DNA of 64,000 bases from NCBI GenBank assembly GCA_027475525.1, contig JAMWFC010000090.1:1178001-1242000 (forward strand). The letters run 5' to 3'. This DNA is from Macrolepiota albuminosa (Eukaryota > Basidiomycota > Agaricomycetes > Agaricales > Agaricaceae). Shown here piece by piece: positions 1 to 12,297 of this stretch (positions within the stretch are counted from its first letter, which is position 1; each line of letters begins with the position of its first letter). The notes beneath the pieces were generated by a model. That model was not told the DNA's origin, did no database searches, and was given only the letters and a program-made list of their open reading frames with translations. The position numbers and the translations under genes are program-made.

Positions 1-81
1 GACGTCTCCGATAGTGCGCGACTTTATGACAGATTTCATGACAGCTTTATGTATCCAAATTCAGAACTAGGAGAAAAACGC

Positions 82-89
82 TATATAAA
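82..89 (+). promoter_or_regulatory. TATA box of the hydrophobin gene
   Basis: TATATAAA lies about 70 nt upstream of the hydrophobin start codon, the usual distance for a fungal TATA box plus short leader. No other gene is placed to use it. Confidence 0.6.
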
Positions 90-159
90 CCAGGAATCCA
101 GACCTCTTTGAGTATCAATCAGTTCAGCAAATCGCTCTACTTCTTCCACCACAGTCAAC

Positions 160-622
160 ATGTTCGCTCGCCTCTCTGCTACCGTTCTTCTCGCTCTTCC
201 TTTGCTCGCTGCCGCGACTTGCAGTTCTGGAAGCGCGCAGTGTTGCCGCAGCGTTGAGGAAGTCAGTAGACGGACCATTTGCTCTGACTTATTGCCTTGC
301 TAATGTGTTACTGGAAAGGCTGGGAGCGATGGTGTTGCTAATCTCCTGAACAACCTCCTCGGTGTTGACGTCCAAAGCATTACTGGCCTTATCGGATGTA
401 CGTTTATCGTTCGTGACGAGAGACTATCGGTTTAATAGGATTTGTTGTAACAGTGTCCTGCGGTCCTCTCTCTGCAGGATGCAGTCAGCAAGCAGTTTGC
501 TGCTCAGACAACCACTTCGTCAGTCTTTGAGACTTGTCTACCTCTAACAATATCCCTGATTCTTCATTGTATAGAATGGTCTCGTTGCTCTTGGATGCAC
601 TCCTATCGGTGTCAATGTCTAG
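160..622 (+). CDS. Class I hydrophobin (4 exons, 97 aa)
   Basis: Small secreted protein expected to self-assemble into amphipathic films on hyphae and fruit-body surfaces. Exons read as 160-261, 319-397, 454-518 and 575-622; all three introns are GT..AG and 56-57 nt long. The start at 160 opens a clear signal peptide (MFARLSATVLLALPLLAAA). The mature part has the eight-cysteine hydrophobin pattern: C-x6-CC, a long hydrophobic loop, C-x6-C, then C-x5-CC and a last C near the C-terminal TPIGVNV. The 97-aa length fits the family. The spacing between the fourth and fifth cysteines (GPLSAG) is shorter than in most class I members. The exons are too short to show up as long ORFs, so the gene is easily missed. 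Confidence 0.9.
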
Positions 623-1129
623 TTTTGGCACAATATGCGGATGATCAATTATTGGACTTTAACATACTACGGTGGATGGTAATTTGTTTGTATTTCTTCG
701 GCATAGTTCAGTATAACTGCAATTGGCATCTATTTTTTATCGTTGTAAGGCATTTAAGGAAAGCCTCCATTTCCAGAATGATTGTTTTGAGCAATACTGC
801 AACGCCAGACTCGGTTCTGTCCACAGTTCAGATGCTGTGGATACTCCTCATCATGGACCCTTGCGGCGTAAGTTGATATGTATACCATTACTCGAAATTG
901 GGATTTTGGGGTTTCCAAAATCCTTCAACAAACTTCCGCTACAACTGAAACAAAAGAAAACCAACAATCGCCCACGTTATTACAAAACGAGCTTTTCAAG
1001 GTCATTGACAAGGAAATAAAAAACAGAACAACAGAGAGCTGGTTGCAAAGCTTACAAAGACATTACTTGGACGACATAGCAGAAAGTAAAACAGGGTAAC
1101 AATGATACAACTCAGTTCTGCCACCTCAT
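623..1129. other. Intergenic, no gene seen
   Basis: Fairly AT-rich spacer between the 3' end of the hydrophobin gene and the 3' end of the LRR gene. Short ORFs here show no motif and no plausible splicing partner. Confidence 0.6.
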
Positions 1130-2912
1130 TTACCTATCATCATCATCCTCCTCCTCCTCTTCCAGTCTGTTGCTGATGCCCAGAATCATATCGCGAACCA
1201 ACAAATCCATCCTGCGCATCTCCAAGATGGACCTCAGTCGCTCGGCCAATTCCGCCTTACCACCCGTAATGAGAATTGCCGGATTTTTTGCTTTATGGAC
1301 AGCGAGATTCCGTTGTAGCGCCGCAGCAGACAATCGGGCGCAGACACTGGGATGTACAACGAGAGGCGGACGAGGATCGATTTCATATTGATTGTCCAAC
1401 TCTACTCGAAATCAAAAAGAACGTAGATAGATAACAGAGAACGTACCTTTAAGATAATCCATGCAGGACGAAGGAATCTCAATATCGATGACGCGTTCTT
1501 CATTGCGAATGGTACATGCGAGGCGACGAAGACCTTGCATCTGAATTCCGGTGTCCAGGATTGAGAGAAATGTAAGCTTGGAGAGGCAGATGATGGCGGG
1601 TATAGCATCGTCGTCAATGGCAGGGTTTGATCCGATAGAGAGTTGGGTCAGGGTATGCTTGAGAGGAAGGAGGAGAAAGATTCTGTGCAGATGTAAGGTC
1701 AATACCCGTACCCAAGTCGCCAGCATCACTCACGCTTCGTTGGAGATGGAGGTGTTGTCAAGCAAAAGAGTTCCAAGCCTGGGAAGGTGGTGGATATACC
1801 TAAGGTCAGAGTCATCGATGGAAACATCACGAATTGACAGCTCAGTAACGAAAAGGAAGCTATTAGGTTGGTCGAATGCTATGTGTATGCGGATAATGTC
1901 AGCTCAAGAGACGCGTATTCAAATTTTCTTTACTGGGCAAGATGTCCCGAGAGAGATTGAGACCGCCTGGGTCTATTAAAGACTCGGTGAGTGTGATCCA
2001 GCAAATCTCGGAGCCTCTGAACGCAGCAAGAATACGAGAGCTCAGATATCCTATTCGCAGTCTTATAAGTCTCGGTGGTAGTAAACAGATCTTCATACCG
2101 TTTGTACCAAGAAAGTCGATGATAGCCTGGTGTGAAATGACAGGCATTCCGAAGAGTCGTTCTTTGAGTCTGATTCCAGGGAGCATGCTGTCCAGGACCT
2201 TGATGAATGCATGAATATCTCTGTTCGACTCTGTTCCAATAGGCAGGCCAAACAGTCGCTCTGGATACCTGTATTTTGTCTTCTGATCAAAAACCTTGTG
2301 AGTCATCATACCTTCGAGATCCCGAACTCTGAGAGTCAACATCGATACAGCGTCGACGTCCACTTGGCTTTCGGAAGGAGCAGCTTTCACTGGAGATCCT
2401 GGATAACGCAGATAAGAGAGTCTTTGACGCTTAACACTGACATCGAAAGAACTATCGTGAGCAGAGAGATCAGATTTCGCGTATCGAGGTGGGCCATAGA
2501 TGTCACTGAAAGAGTCCCGCTTCCGCTTCTTGATAGCAAAGTATCCGTGGTCCCAAGTATCCTGATCCTGTCTGTTCCCGCGTTCCCAGCGAGGAATTGA
2601 ATTCAAGAGAAGGCTGTCTTCGTCACTTGAAGAAAGAGAATGAGTCGGAGAGGGTAAGTTTCCGATGACCTGGCTTCGACAAATAGTCTTTTCATAGTTT
2701 TCGTCGTCAGAAGAGCTTCCAGTATCCGCGAGGAGGGCATTTCGCAGAACCTGAGCAAAAGACGCGACCAGACGTTTTTTTCGACGTATTTGAATGTTAG
2801 AATTTGTAGGACGACCTGGGCCTTGAAGAGACTTGATATACGAAGCTGCAGGGATGGCTGGGCAGTAGAAAGGATTATCAATATCAACGGACGGAGACAC
2901 AAAGCGACTCAT
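1130..2912 (-). CDS. Leucine-rich-repeat (RNI-like) protein, 4 exons
   Basis: Likely a protein-interaction scaffold; no enzymatic motif is seen. The start at 2912 (MSRFVSPS) was preferred, but an upstream in-frame ATG at 2972 is possible. Exon 1 (2912-1934) is serine/acid-rich and basic by turns (SSSDDE, KKRKR), probably disordered, and ends in a repeat-like RLFGLPIG / RLFGMPVI pair. The later exons carry LRR-type segments: [66 protein letters not shown]. Introns at about 1933-1879, 1735-1683 and 1444-1400 have GT..AG ends and keep the frame. The C-terminus is acidic ([10 protein letters not shown]). The architecture resembles the many uncharacterised LRR proteins of mushrooms; an F-box was not recognised. 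Confidence 0.7.
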
Positions 2913-3257
2913 AGCAGGCAGATGGACATGGAGGTTGTGGACAGAGAGTACCCTTCTTGCTTTTATTGACACGATGATTTAGGGCAAGTCAAGTCGTGTC
3001 GACTGATAACACAACTGCCAATACTCATTTCACCGACTCGTAAAGCTCAATGGTGCAACCTTGACCAAACAGATACTTAGAGGAAAGAACAGAACACATT
3101 ATTCACACTCAGGCCGAGTGAAAGCTCCGGCCTCTGGAATTCTAGAATCCAAGGACGTCTTTATTGAACAAGAGGCATGTGTAATTGCAAACGATGGTGT
3201 TTATCAGTACATTTCAAACTCGTATCCTTTATAAAGTTCGTTGATCACTTTTTCTTC
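2913..3257. other. Intergenic between LRR gene and PDC
   Basis: This 345-nt spacer lies between the 5' end of the LRR gene and the 3' end of the pyruvate decarboxylase gene. It must hold the LRR promoter and the PDC terminator, but no specific site was recognised. Confidence 0.5.
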
Positions 3258-5759
<2,502 letters not shown>

Positions 5760-5987
5760 TGTGCAAATACCAAAGAAAGGCGATGATAGAGTGACCAATG
5801 GACACCAGTGAGCGGTTTTAAGTCGACCGTGACATAAAGTAATCTCTCTGAAAGGTCTGGACGAGGCCTAGGCCTGGTGGCCAATAGTCCGCAGTCTAAG
5901 ATAAGAGCTACAGCGTGGGTTTAATGTGGCTGAGGACAACCACCTGATGGGTATCATGATGGATTGACAATCCAGACCAGACCGTCA

Positions 5988-6016
5988 CGATCGAGTCGCG
6001 ATCGAGGCGCGATCGA
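5988..6016. promoter_or_regulatory. Three phased CGATCGA boxes
   Basis: CGATCGA occurs at 5988, 5999 and 6010, i.e. at exact 11-nt steps, about one turn of the helix apart, so all copies face the same side. The core CGATCG is palindromic. It lies about 100-130 nt upstream of the ADH start and about 230 nt from PDC. Probably a transcription-factor array; the factor is unknown. Confidence 0.5.
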
Positions 6017-6076
6017 ATCTCGAATGCGGATATGGCCGAAGGAACTCCTTTCCGTGTGTTGTCCACAAACAAAACT

Positions 6077-6084
6077 TATAAAAA
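6077..6084 (+). promoter_or_regulatory. TATA box of ADH
   Basis: TATAAAAA sits about 35-40 nt before the ADH start codon, the closest TATA-type motif to either gene in the shared promoter. Confidence 0.5.
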
Positions 6085-6117
6085 GCAGCCAAATGAATCC
6101 ATTGCTACTAACGGATA

Positions 6118-7634
6118 ATGTCTTTTACTATCCCAAAGACTCAGACTGCCGCCATCGTCGCCAGCACTGGCGCTCCCATCCAAGTCAAGCACGATCATCC
6201 CGTCAAGTCTCAGGCTGAGCTTGCACCGGACGAGTGCCTCGTCAAGCTTGACTGCACGGGGGTATGCCACTCGGATCTCCATGCTGCGTCTGGCGACTGG
6301 CCTCTACTACCGAAGAGCCCTCTCATTGGCGGCCATGAGGGCGTTGGCGTAATTGTTGCCATCGGCGACCATACTGTGGGTAGCCCAGTCAAGGTCGGAG
6401 ATCGCGTCGGCATCAAGTGGCTAGCCTACTCGTGTCTCAACTGCGAGCACTGTCGTAAAGGGCTCGAGCAAAGTATCTGTTTTTTTTTTAAATTTGTCGC
6501 TGTTTCGTGCTCCTGATTTTTTCCCTCCCAATTCAGATTGCGTTGAGGCAAAGCTCAGTGGTTACACAGTAGACGGTACATTCTCACAATATGTCGTATG
6601 TGCACATGTGGGGCCACTATGACGGCATAGCTAACCGGGTTCAGGTTTCGTACGTGCGACATGTTACACCGATTCCGGATGGTCTCGACAGCCAAGCTGC
6701 GGCATCTATACTCTGTGCTGTTCGTCTGTTTTTTTTTGTGAAAGCATGCTCAAGGCTGAGGGTCGTCTTAAAAATAGGGTGTAACGGTTTACCGAGCACT
6801 CAAGTACAGTCAGACCACCGCGGGCGATTGGGTTGTCCTACCTGGCGCTGGTGGGGGCCTCGGTCATCTCGGTGCACTCGTACATACCAATCCACATACT
6901 ATCATCACTCATACTATGCCTCAGCCGTACAATACGCCAAGAACATGGGTCTCAAAGTGATTGCGATTGGTATGTTTATCTCGAGTGCTCAACTGCCCCA
7001 CTTCCTCAAACCTTCCTGCTAGATAGCGGAGCGCAGAAGAAGAAACTCTGCATGGACCTTGGAGCAGATGCCTGGATTGACTTTATGGAGTCTAAGAGTA
7101 TCGTCGAAGACGTCAAAAAAATGACTGGCGGTGCTGGAGCCCACTCCGCCGTCGTCACCGCGACTTCGGTTTGTATCTTTTCCCATATATCATGAGTCTC
7201 GGGATACTCAAGCACTCTGTTATACGTAGTCCTCGGGCTATTCTCAGGCCATCGACTACCTCCGATGCGGTGGGACCCTTATGGTTGTTGGACTCCCAGG
7301 CAAAGCCAACCTCGAAACATCCATCTTCTACACTGTCTACAAGGTGCGTTTGAGATAACAAGATGCCTCAAGCATTTCACAATGATTTATATTTTCGATA
7401 GAGCATCAGTATACTTGGCTCGTATGTTGGGAACAGACAAGACTCCATCGAGGCTGTTGAAATTGCATCTCGCGGTGCTGTTAAGTGCTACTACCAGCTA
7501 AGGAATATTAACGATCTCCAAAAGTTAGTGTTTCGTTGTTTTAATGCTATGCCTGATGTGTTGATTGTTCTAGGACATACGAAGATTTGATGAAAGGCAT
7601 GATTAGTGGGCGCGTTGTGCTCGAATTTAATTAG
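6118..7634 (+). CDS. ADH: Zinc-dependent alcohol dehydrogenase
   Basis: Medium-chain NAD(P)-dependent alcohol dehydrogenase of the yeast ADH1 type, reducing acetaldehyde to ethanol (or the reverse). About eight exons join in frame. Visible landmarks: catalytic-zinc ligands in GVCHSDLH and GGHEGVG; structural-zinc cysteines in SCLNCEHC...LEQNC; the nucleotide-binding GAGGGLGHLAVQYA (split by an intron after the GHL codons); LGADAWIDF; and a C-terminal YEDLMKGMISGRVVLEFN ending at the TAG at 7632. The introns are short, GT..AG, and keep the frame at each junction checked. No broken catalytic residue was seen. It is divergent from PDC, which makes the substrate, so the pair forms a minimal fermentation module. 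Confidence 0.93.
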
Positions 7635-7818
7635 GTGCATTTGATGAGGTTAAATTAACGGACTCTTTCAAGCGTGTATTTCAATTAACTCATGTAACAG
7701 TATAAATGCCATTGTGGAGTGGGAGTACCCGAAAATACTCTCAGCACTGATATTGACGCGAGTGTTGTGATGTTAGAGAATGGATACTTTTACAAAAGAA
7801 TGGCTCCCAGAGGATCAT

Positions 7819-7898
7819 GGGGGCACCGCGGATTGAACGCGGGACCTTCAGATACCAATCACTTCAGTCTGCTGCTCTCCCAGCTGAGCTATGCCCCC
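7819..7898 (-). tRNA. tRNA-Phe (GAA) with an 8-nt intron
   Basis: On the minus strand an 80-nt cloverleaf is complete: acceptor stem GGGGGCA/TGCCCCC, D stem GCTC/GAGC, anticodon loop CTGAAG-A with GAA as anticodon, an 8-nt intron (TGATTGGT) at the canonical position after base 37, variable loop AGGTC, and T arm CCGCG-TTCAATC-CGCGG. The outer pair of the anticodon stem (27-43) is a G-A mismatch; all other stems pair. CCA is not encoded, as expected in eukaryotes. Confidence 0.9.
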
Positions 7899-8215
7899 GC
7901 ATATTTCAATAGTTTTTATGGTATACCTAAGGGCGTTGTGCGTGAGGTAGGGTTGTATTTGGATATTCTCTGATTCTTCGCGAGACGCGTTGAACCGTGG
8001 CGGAAGAAATTCATAAAAAGCAGAAGTCTCAAGCAAATCGACTGAGCGGTAGCCGAGCTGTTTTTAGTATTTTACCTTTTCACATTGTCACACAGCCGCT
8101 CATCACACAGGGTCGCCGACCCATCACAAAGGGCCACTGGCCACCACTACTGTTGCTTTGTATCGTTTTTCCTCCATTGTCTCATATACGTATATATACG
8201 ATACTACACTAGATG

Positions 8216-8247
8216 ACCCCTCAGTCGATTATACCGGACTGAGGGGT
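8216..8247. repeat. Perfect 11-bp inverted repeat
   Basis: ACCCCTCAGTC and its exact reverse complement GACTGAGGGGT flank a 10-nt loop. A partial second copy of the palindrome follows at about 8334-8358. It may be the end of a small mobile repeat or a hairpin; no target duplication was identified. Confidence 0.6.
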
Positions 8248-8296
8248 GAGTAGCTACGTTTCTTTCAATTACCCACGCAATACTAACTGTACCGTA

Positions 8297-8380
8297 GATT
8301 AACTTACAGTTGTTCTTAGGTACAGTTCGAATATAGTCGATTATACCGGACTGAGGGATTAACTTACAGTTGTTCTTAGT
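8297..8380. repeat. Direct repeat of ATTAACTTACAGTTGTTCTTA
   Basis: The segment beginning ATTAACTTACAGTTG at about 8297 recurs at about 8357, about 60 nt apart, with a third partial TTGTTCTTAG copy. Together with the palindrome copies this shows local duplication of a roughly 100-nt unit. Confidence 0.55.
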
Positions 8381-8870
8381 TGTTCTTAGGATCTGGTTTT
8401 TAACACTGTTCGCAGGTGTTTCTCGTAACGTATACATGTTTGTACCAGCCTGATGAGATTGAACCTCTCCCAGTATCGTCCTTCGTCTGTGGTATTGCGT
8501 AGTATGCATGAGGTTGTACAAGGACGGGTTATATTGAAAGTTTGACTTTTCTTGACCAATTTGTAGCTCTTCTTGACATGACCTCACCCATTGACTAACC
8601 GACCCCTTGCAAATCATTAGCAATAGTGCACGGTAGCAGCGAAGCATAGTGTCTCCAGCCACATAGACTGATTCGTGTTATGGTAGCTCAACCCCGTCAG
8701 GGCATTGCCATCAAATGAGTGGCCGGGCCAGTCCTTCCGCGTGGGTTTCAATGACGGCACGGGTAACGGGCTAATCTGCTTACAAGCGCTATCAGGCGCT
8801 TATTAAGTCTAATACAGAAATTTGATTGGTACGAAGCTGACAGAAACATAACGATTCTAGAAAGTGCTGA

Positions 8871-9459
8871 TTACTTCTTTCCGAAGACAGATCTGAGCTT
8901 CACCGCGAAACTTTGCTCCTTCTCCCCTTTGCGCTCGGCTTCAAGGGCCTCAGGGGTCGTATTCCTCGATAAAGGCCTGCTCGGATTGATGGACAGGATA
9001 AGGATTAGTAGGTCCCATCCAGGCTAAGTGATGACCTGGATACACGGCCTGTCCGTTGACTTCGAAGCCCGGATAGCTTGGAACAGGTGCCGCATATAAA
9101 GCAAAAGGACCTGAATAGCTAGGCACGAATGGTTCAGCTGGATCGCGGTCGTTAACAGCTGCACGATTTCGGGAGGATCGATGAGTCCTGCTTCCTACAG
9201 AGCAATTGACGTTAACCACAACTAAGTTCGTTATATTGATAGTGCCAGTGTATGGTGTGGCGACCGGGAGGCTAAGGATCAGTTCAGTCAATATTTATCG
9301 TGTTTCAAGTCATTCATATTACCTTTGAAAATACATGTTCCCGGCATAGCTCCCTGGCGCTTGAGGTTGCATGTAGAGCACCTGAGACCCTGGATCTGCT
9401 GGGTGGTTACAAATCGGACACATGTGTGGCGTGGCAGGGTAATAGGATTGATTTGCCAT
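8871..9459 (-). CDS. Small uncharacterised protein with CPIC motif, 3 exons
   Basis: Unknown function. The start at 9459 (MANQSYYPATPHMCPICN) is the first ATG of the open exon. The N-terminus has a CPIC-N-H pair that could be half of a zinc site. The middle is Pro/Tyr-rich with low-complexity segments, and the C-terminus is basic. Two introns were inferred: one at about 9325-9275, and a second with donor gtatcc and a textbook TACTAAT branch ending at about 8982. Without the second intron the frame stops early at 8950; with it the frame continues into a strongly coding-looking tail ending FAVKLRSVFGKK at the TAA at 8871. The spliced product is about 155-160 aa. No signal peptide is seen. Confidence 0.6.
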
Positions 9460-9947
9460 AACTGAGAGCGCTGAAAGCGACTGGGTAGTGTAAGGCGAAC
9501 TTCAACTGATAGAGGCTATAGAGATAAGAGGAAAGAAGTTACAGGGTCATCATTTCTTCGTACGGACTCTTAAACAGTTGCTGAGGGTCATGTAACTTTC
9601 CATTCTACAAAGCCACAAAAGACATGCAGCCAACATGAGGCTTAAATTCCCTGTTATAGAAGTCTGCAATATTTCCTTAACAATGCATCAGTATAGTCGA
9701 GGCGTCCAACACGTTGTATAATCACCGGTGGCTAACTCATGTTGACTCGTACCTTGACATATTGACAAGCAAGAAGAATATGCCCTCTGAAGCACTGAAT
9801 TCGCAATTCATTGTATTGACTTGTTCAAATTGTACCCGTACTAAGTTCGTAAAGACTATAAAGGTTCGAAGCGAACAAAAGAGAAAGTGGGAGCCGAAAG
9901 GCTGACAAGACTTTCATGGGCAGACCGAGTTGAACAATAAGTAGTGA
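9460..9947. other. Intergenic, no gene seen
   Basis: Spacer between two minus-strand genes. It should contain the promoter of the 8871-9459 gene. No motif or RNA gene was recognised. Confidence 0.5.
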
Positions 9948-10327
9948 TCATCTCTTGTGGGCGCATTTGAACTTCTTGAGAGACTTAAACAACGGGCATG
10001 ATTTCCTCGGTTTCTTAGGTTCGTGGACAATGAATGTGTCTGTCGGTTTCTTGAGTATACCTTTCAGAGGAGAAGGTGGGACGCCTTCCTGCCTGGCCGT
10101 CGACCGAACAGAGTACATGGGAGGTTCAAAGCTCGTTGGATGAATGTCACCTTGGCTCGTCTTCAGCGTTAAAAGCATGTATTATATAGAATACTTAGCT
10201 GACCATCTCTCCACTTGACTTTCTTCTGAACAAAAGTCATCTCCTGGTCGGGATCAAGGTTAGGAAGAGGTTTCCGCTGTCTGTGCTTCAGTCGTATGGG
10301 ACGTGAAATCGGCGGTCTTCTTTCCAT
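9948..10327 (-). CDS. Small basic uncharacterised protein, 2 exons
   Basis: Unknown function. Exon 1 starts at 10327 with a highly basic stretch (MERRPPISRPIRLKHRQRK) and continues to VKWRDG. An intron (donor gtcagc) joins in frame to DIHPTSFEPPMYS in exon 2. The second exon is Pro/Lys-rich (PLKGILKKP) and ends KFKCAHKR. The product is about 110 aa, likely nuclear or nucleic-acid associated from its charge alone (inference). No known domain was recognised. The splice acceptor was chosen because the nearer one gives an immediate stop. Confidence 0.5.
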
Positions 10328-10550
10328 GACGATAAGCTAGAAACAGAGAAGCCAACTTTGCCCGATGCTGTATGTGGCGCGGCACGGCGTGGAATCTGTT
10401 GTCGCTCCGGCTGTACCTAGTCCAAAGGAGTCAGCTTTAATCGTTTAGAGTTCCTTGAGCTTGTGGTGGTCCAAAGCAGAGAATAGTGTCAAATCCTCTA
10501 ACGACTTTTCTGGAAAGCCCCATCACGACAGTTGCTCATGAGCAACCGGT

Positions 10551-10753
10551 GTGGCGAGAGATCCGAGCGGATTTCGGCGATCCGGCATTCGCCAGAATCC
10601 TGTGGCACTGATGATTTGTATGAAGTGCTTTCCTTGTACTGTTCCCTTTTGACAATAAATGTCTAGCGCGAAGCACACAATTGCATCTGGTAAGTGTTTC
10701 ATGGTGCATTGAGACAGAAGGCTCATACAATGTAACACGAGGCAGATGCCACA
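10551..10753. repeat. Dispersed repeat A, copy 1 (203 bp)
   Basis: About 200 bp nearly identical to 15606-15832, with small indels and about 25 extra nt in the other copy. Both copies begin GTGGCGAGAGATCCGAG and end GATGCCAC, so the tips form a short inverted repeat GTGGC/GCCAC. No coding capacity is evident. This copy abuts the broken end of the NTPase remnant at 10754. No clear target-site duplication was found. Confidence 0.75.
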
Positions 10754-10974
10754 CTTATCCTGCCAGTAATTATGTGGGCAAGTCGCTTGAAGAATGGCGA
10801 GTCTGCTTGTAATTCTTCCGGAGACGCCTCGGCAAGCATCAGATTACCGAGGTTGGAGCAACAGTTTTTAGCCACTTCGAATGGGGACTCTGCCTGCGGG
10901 TCAGTGTTAGGGTCGTGATGGGGTCGTTTGACCGATCCTTGGACTTCGGGTGAGCGAATGGGCTTTACAGATAT
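10754..10974 (-). pseudogene. Truncated copy of the NTPase-nuclease N-terminus
   Basis: The minus-strand sequence matches the N-terminal exon of the gene at 12298-15533 at both DNA and protein level: shared DPN(T/P)D segment near the start and FFKRLAHIITGR versus IFKKLAKFICGR further on. The position of the start ATG of the intact copy is ATA here (10972-10974), so initiation is lost. The similarity ends exactly where repeat A begins, so the rest of the gene (P-loop and nuclease) is missing. It is a remnant of a second family member. Confidence 0.65.
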
Positions 10975-12297
10975 GATGCAAGTTACAATGTGAGTATTCA
11001 ACAAGTTCTATATAACTGTCCCAATCACAAAGCTAACAATCCTCGATTATCATATAGATCACCGTTCGATCGCGTGGTGATGGGATTTACCCTTTCTGTC
11101 CGACGAATTATGTGCAGGGCTGGACTTCCTAGATCACTAGCTGTATATTTGCTACCTACATACGATGCTTTTTGATGGTGTAGCCGGCCGAGAGACGAAT
11201 GACTGATTGTCCTCTTCGCGCTAAGTAAGCTATGAAAGGAAATATGCGGATAGTGGTAAGCAAAGGTGTGGGTGCATGGGTGCGCTGACAAAGGAAAGTA
11301 GCGTTTGAGGAGCGTGTAAGGAGCGTGTAAGGGTTGTGGTAGCTTGTCAACCGCTTCTGGTCACGCCATGGTCACGCGTCACCAAAATACAACTTCTTTC
11401 ATCCCGTTGATTTCCACTACAACTCTACTACAACTCTCTTATTCCTTCTGTTCCTTTTCCTTGGATGCCAAGCTCCTCGAACCACGCGTTGATGTCTGAG
11501 CTATGCCTTATTCCAGTCGTCTCTGGACACCCACATACGAGCAAAACCTTGCACTTGAAGGATATCGTGTCAAGAACCCGTTCGAGAATTCGAGAAAAAA
11601 CTTAAGACTTGAGAGAACGAGCGTACAAGAGTTGGCAACTGTGTTAATTGCCTGAAGATATTTACCGAATACATGAGGTTTTTATAGTAGTTTAGAATAG
11701 GGAAAATCAGAATCAGGGTGAGATCGAATAGGGAAAGATTTCAGAAATGTAGTACAACGTGATAAAATTAGGAGAAAAATAAGGAGAAATAAACAAAGGA
11801 GAAATACGTAACTAGGAGCAAACGAGACATAGGAAAATGCTGACGAGAGTTGTTCTGAGTAATTACAAGAGATCGGTAAGTTTGTGACATATCGAAAAAC
11901 TTGGAAAAACTTGATCAAGTACAAATCAAGAGAGCCGAAGTGAATACATTGGTGAATGCGGTCATCTACCAGATTTTGGCTCTGAACGTGAGGTCACGCC
12001 ATGTACCTCTCAACTTGCCACTGTAAGTTGTGACGTGGTTGGGTTTCCTGCGGCATCTTTCTTTACCTATCTGGATCTATCATGGAAGATCATCCACATG
12101 TCTTAAGGTTGATCCATAACTTCCATGAATACTGAACTTGACTATGAACACACGGACATAGTATTTTAAAAATTGTCGTTTACCCACTCACTAGAATTAC
12201 TATTCTCTCAACGCTGCAACATGTTCATCTCAGCGATGTACGTTTGTGTCCTTACGTCGAGCAAGTCATTATGAGATATATATTTATTCAAGGGTGG
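10975..12297. other. Intergenic, no gene seen
   Basis: 1.3 kb without a supported gene. ORFs here (for example 11682-11924 on the minus strand) are low-complexity shadows of an AT-rich stretch. A small tandem GGAGCGTGTAA duplication is visible near 11310. The stretch lies downstream of the NTPase-nuclease gene. Confidence 0.5.

Larger units (their letters stand above)
5760..6117. promoter_or_regulatory. Divergent PDC/ADH promoter region
   Basis: 358 bp separate the start codons of the oppositely transcribed PDC and ADH genes, so both must take their promoters from here. The interval holds a phased CGATCGA cluster and a TATA box for ADH. A shared upstream region is consistent with co-regulation of the two ethanol-forming steps (inference). 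Confidence 0.7.
7899..8870. other. Intergenic with short repeats
   Basis: No convincing gene is present. The open frame on the minus strand at 8204-8662 is made partly of repeated non-coding segments and shows no motif. The interval contains the inverted repeat at 8216-8247 and direct repeats at 8297-8380, annotated separately. Confidence 0.5.

Noticed and set aside
8204..8662. 152-codon minus-strand ORF
   Set aside because: It is composed partly of local repeats, has no domain and no homologous-looking segment.
11682..11924. 80-codon hydrophobic minus-strand ORF
   Set aside because: Low-complexity Leu/Phe/Ser composition from AT-rich DNA, with no start context or splicing partner.
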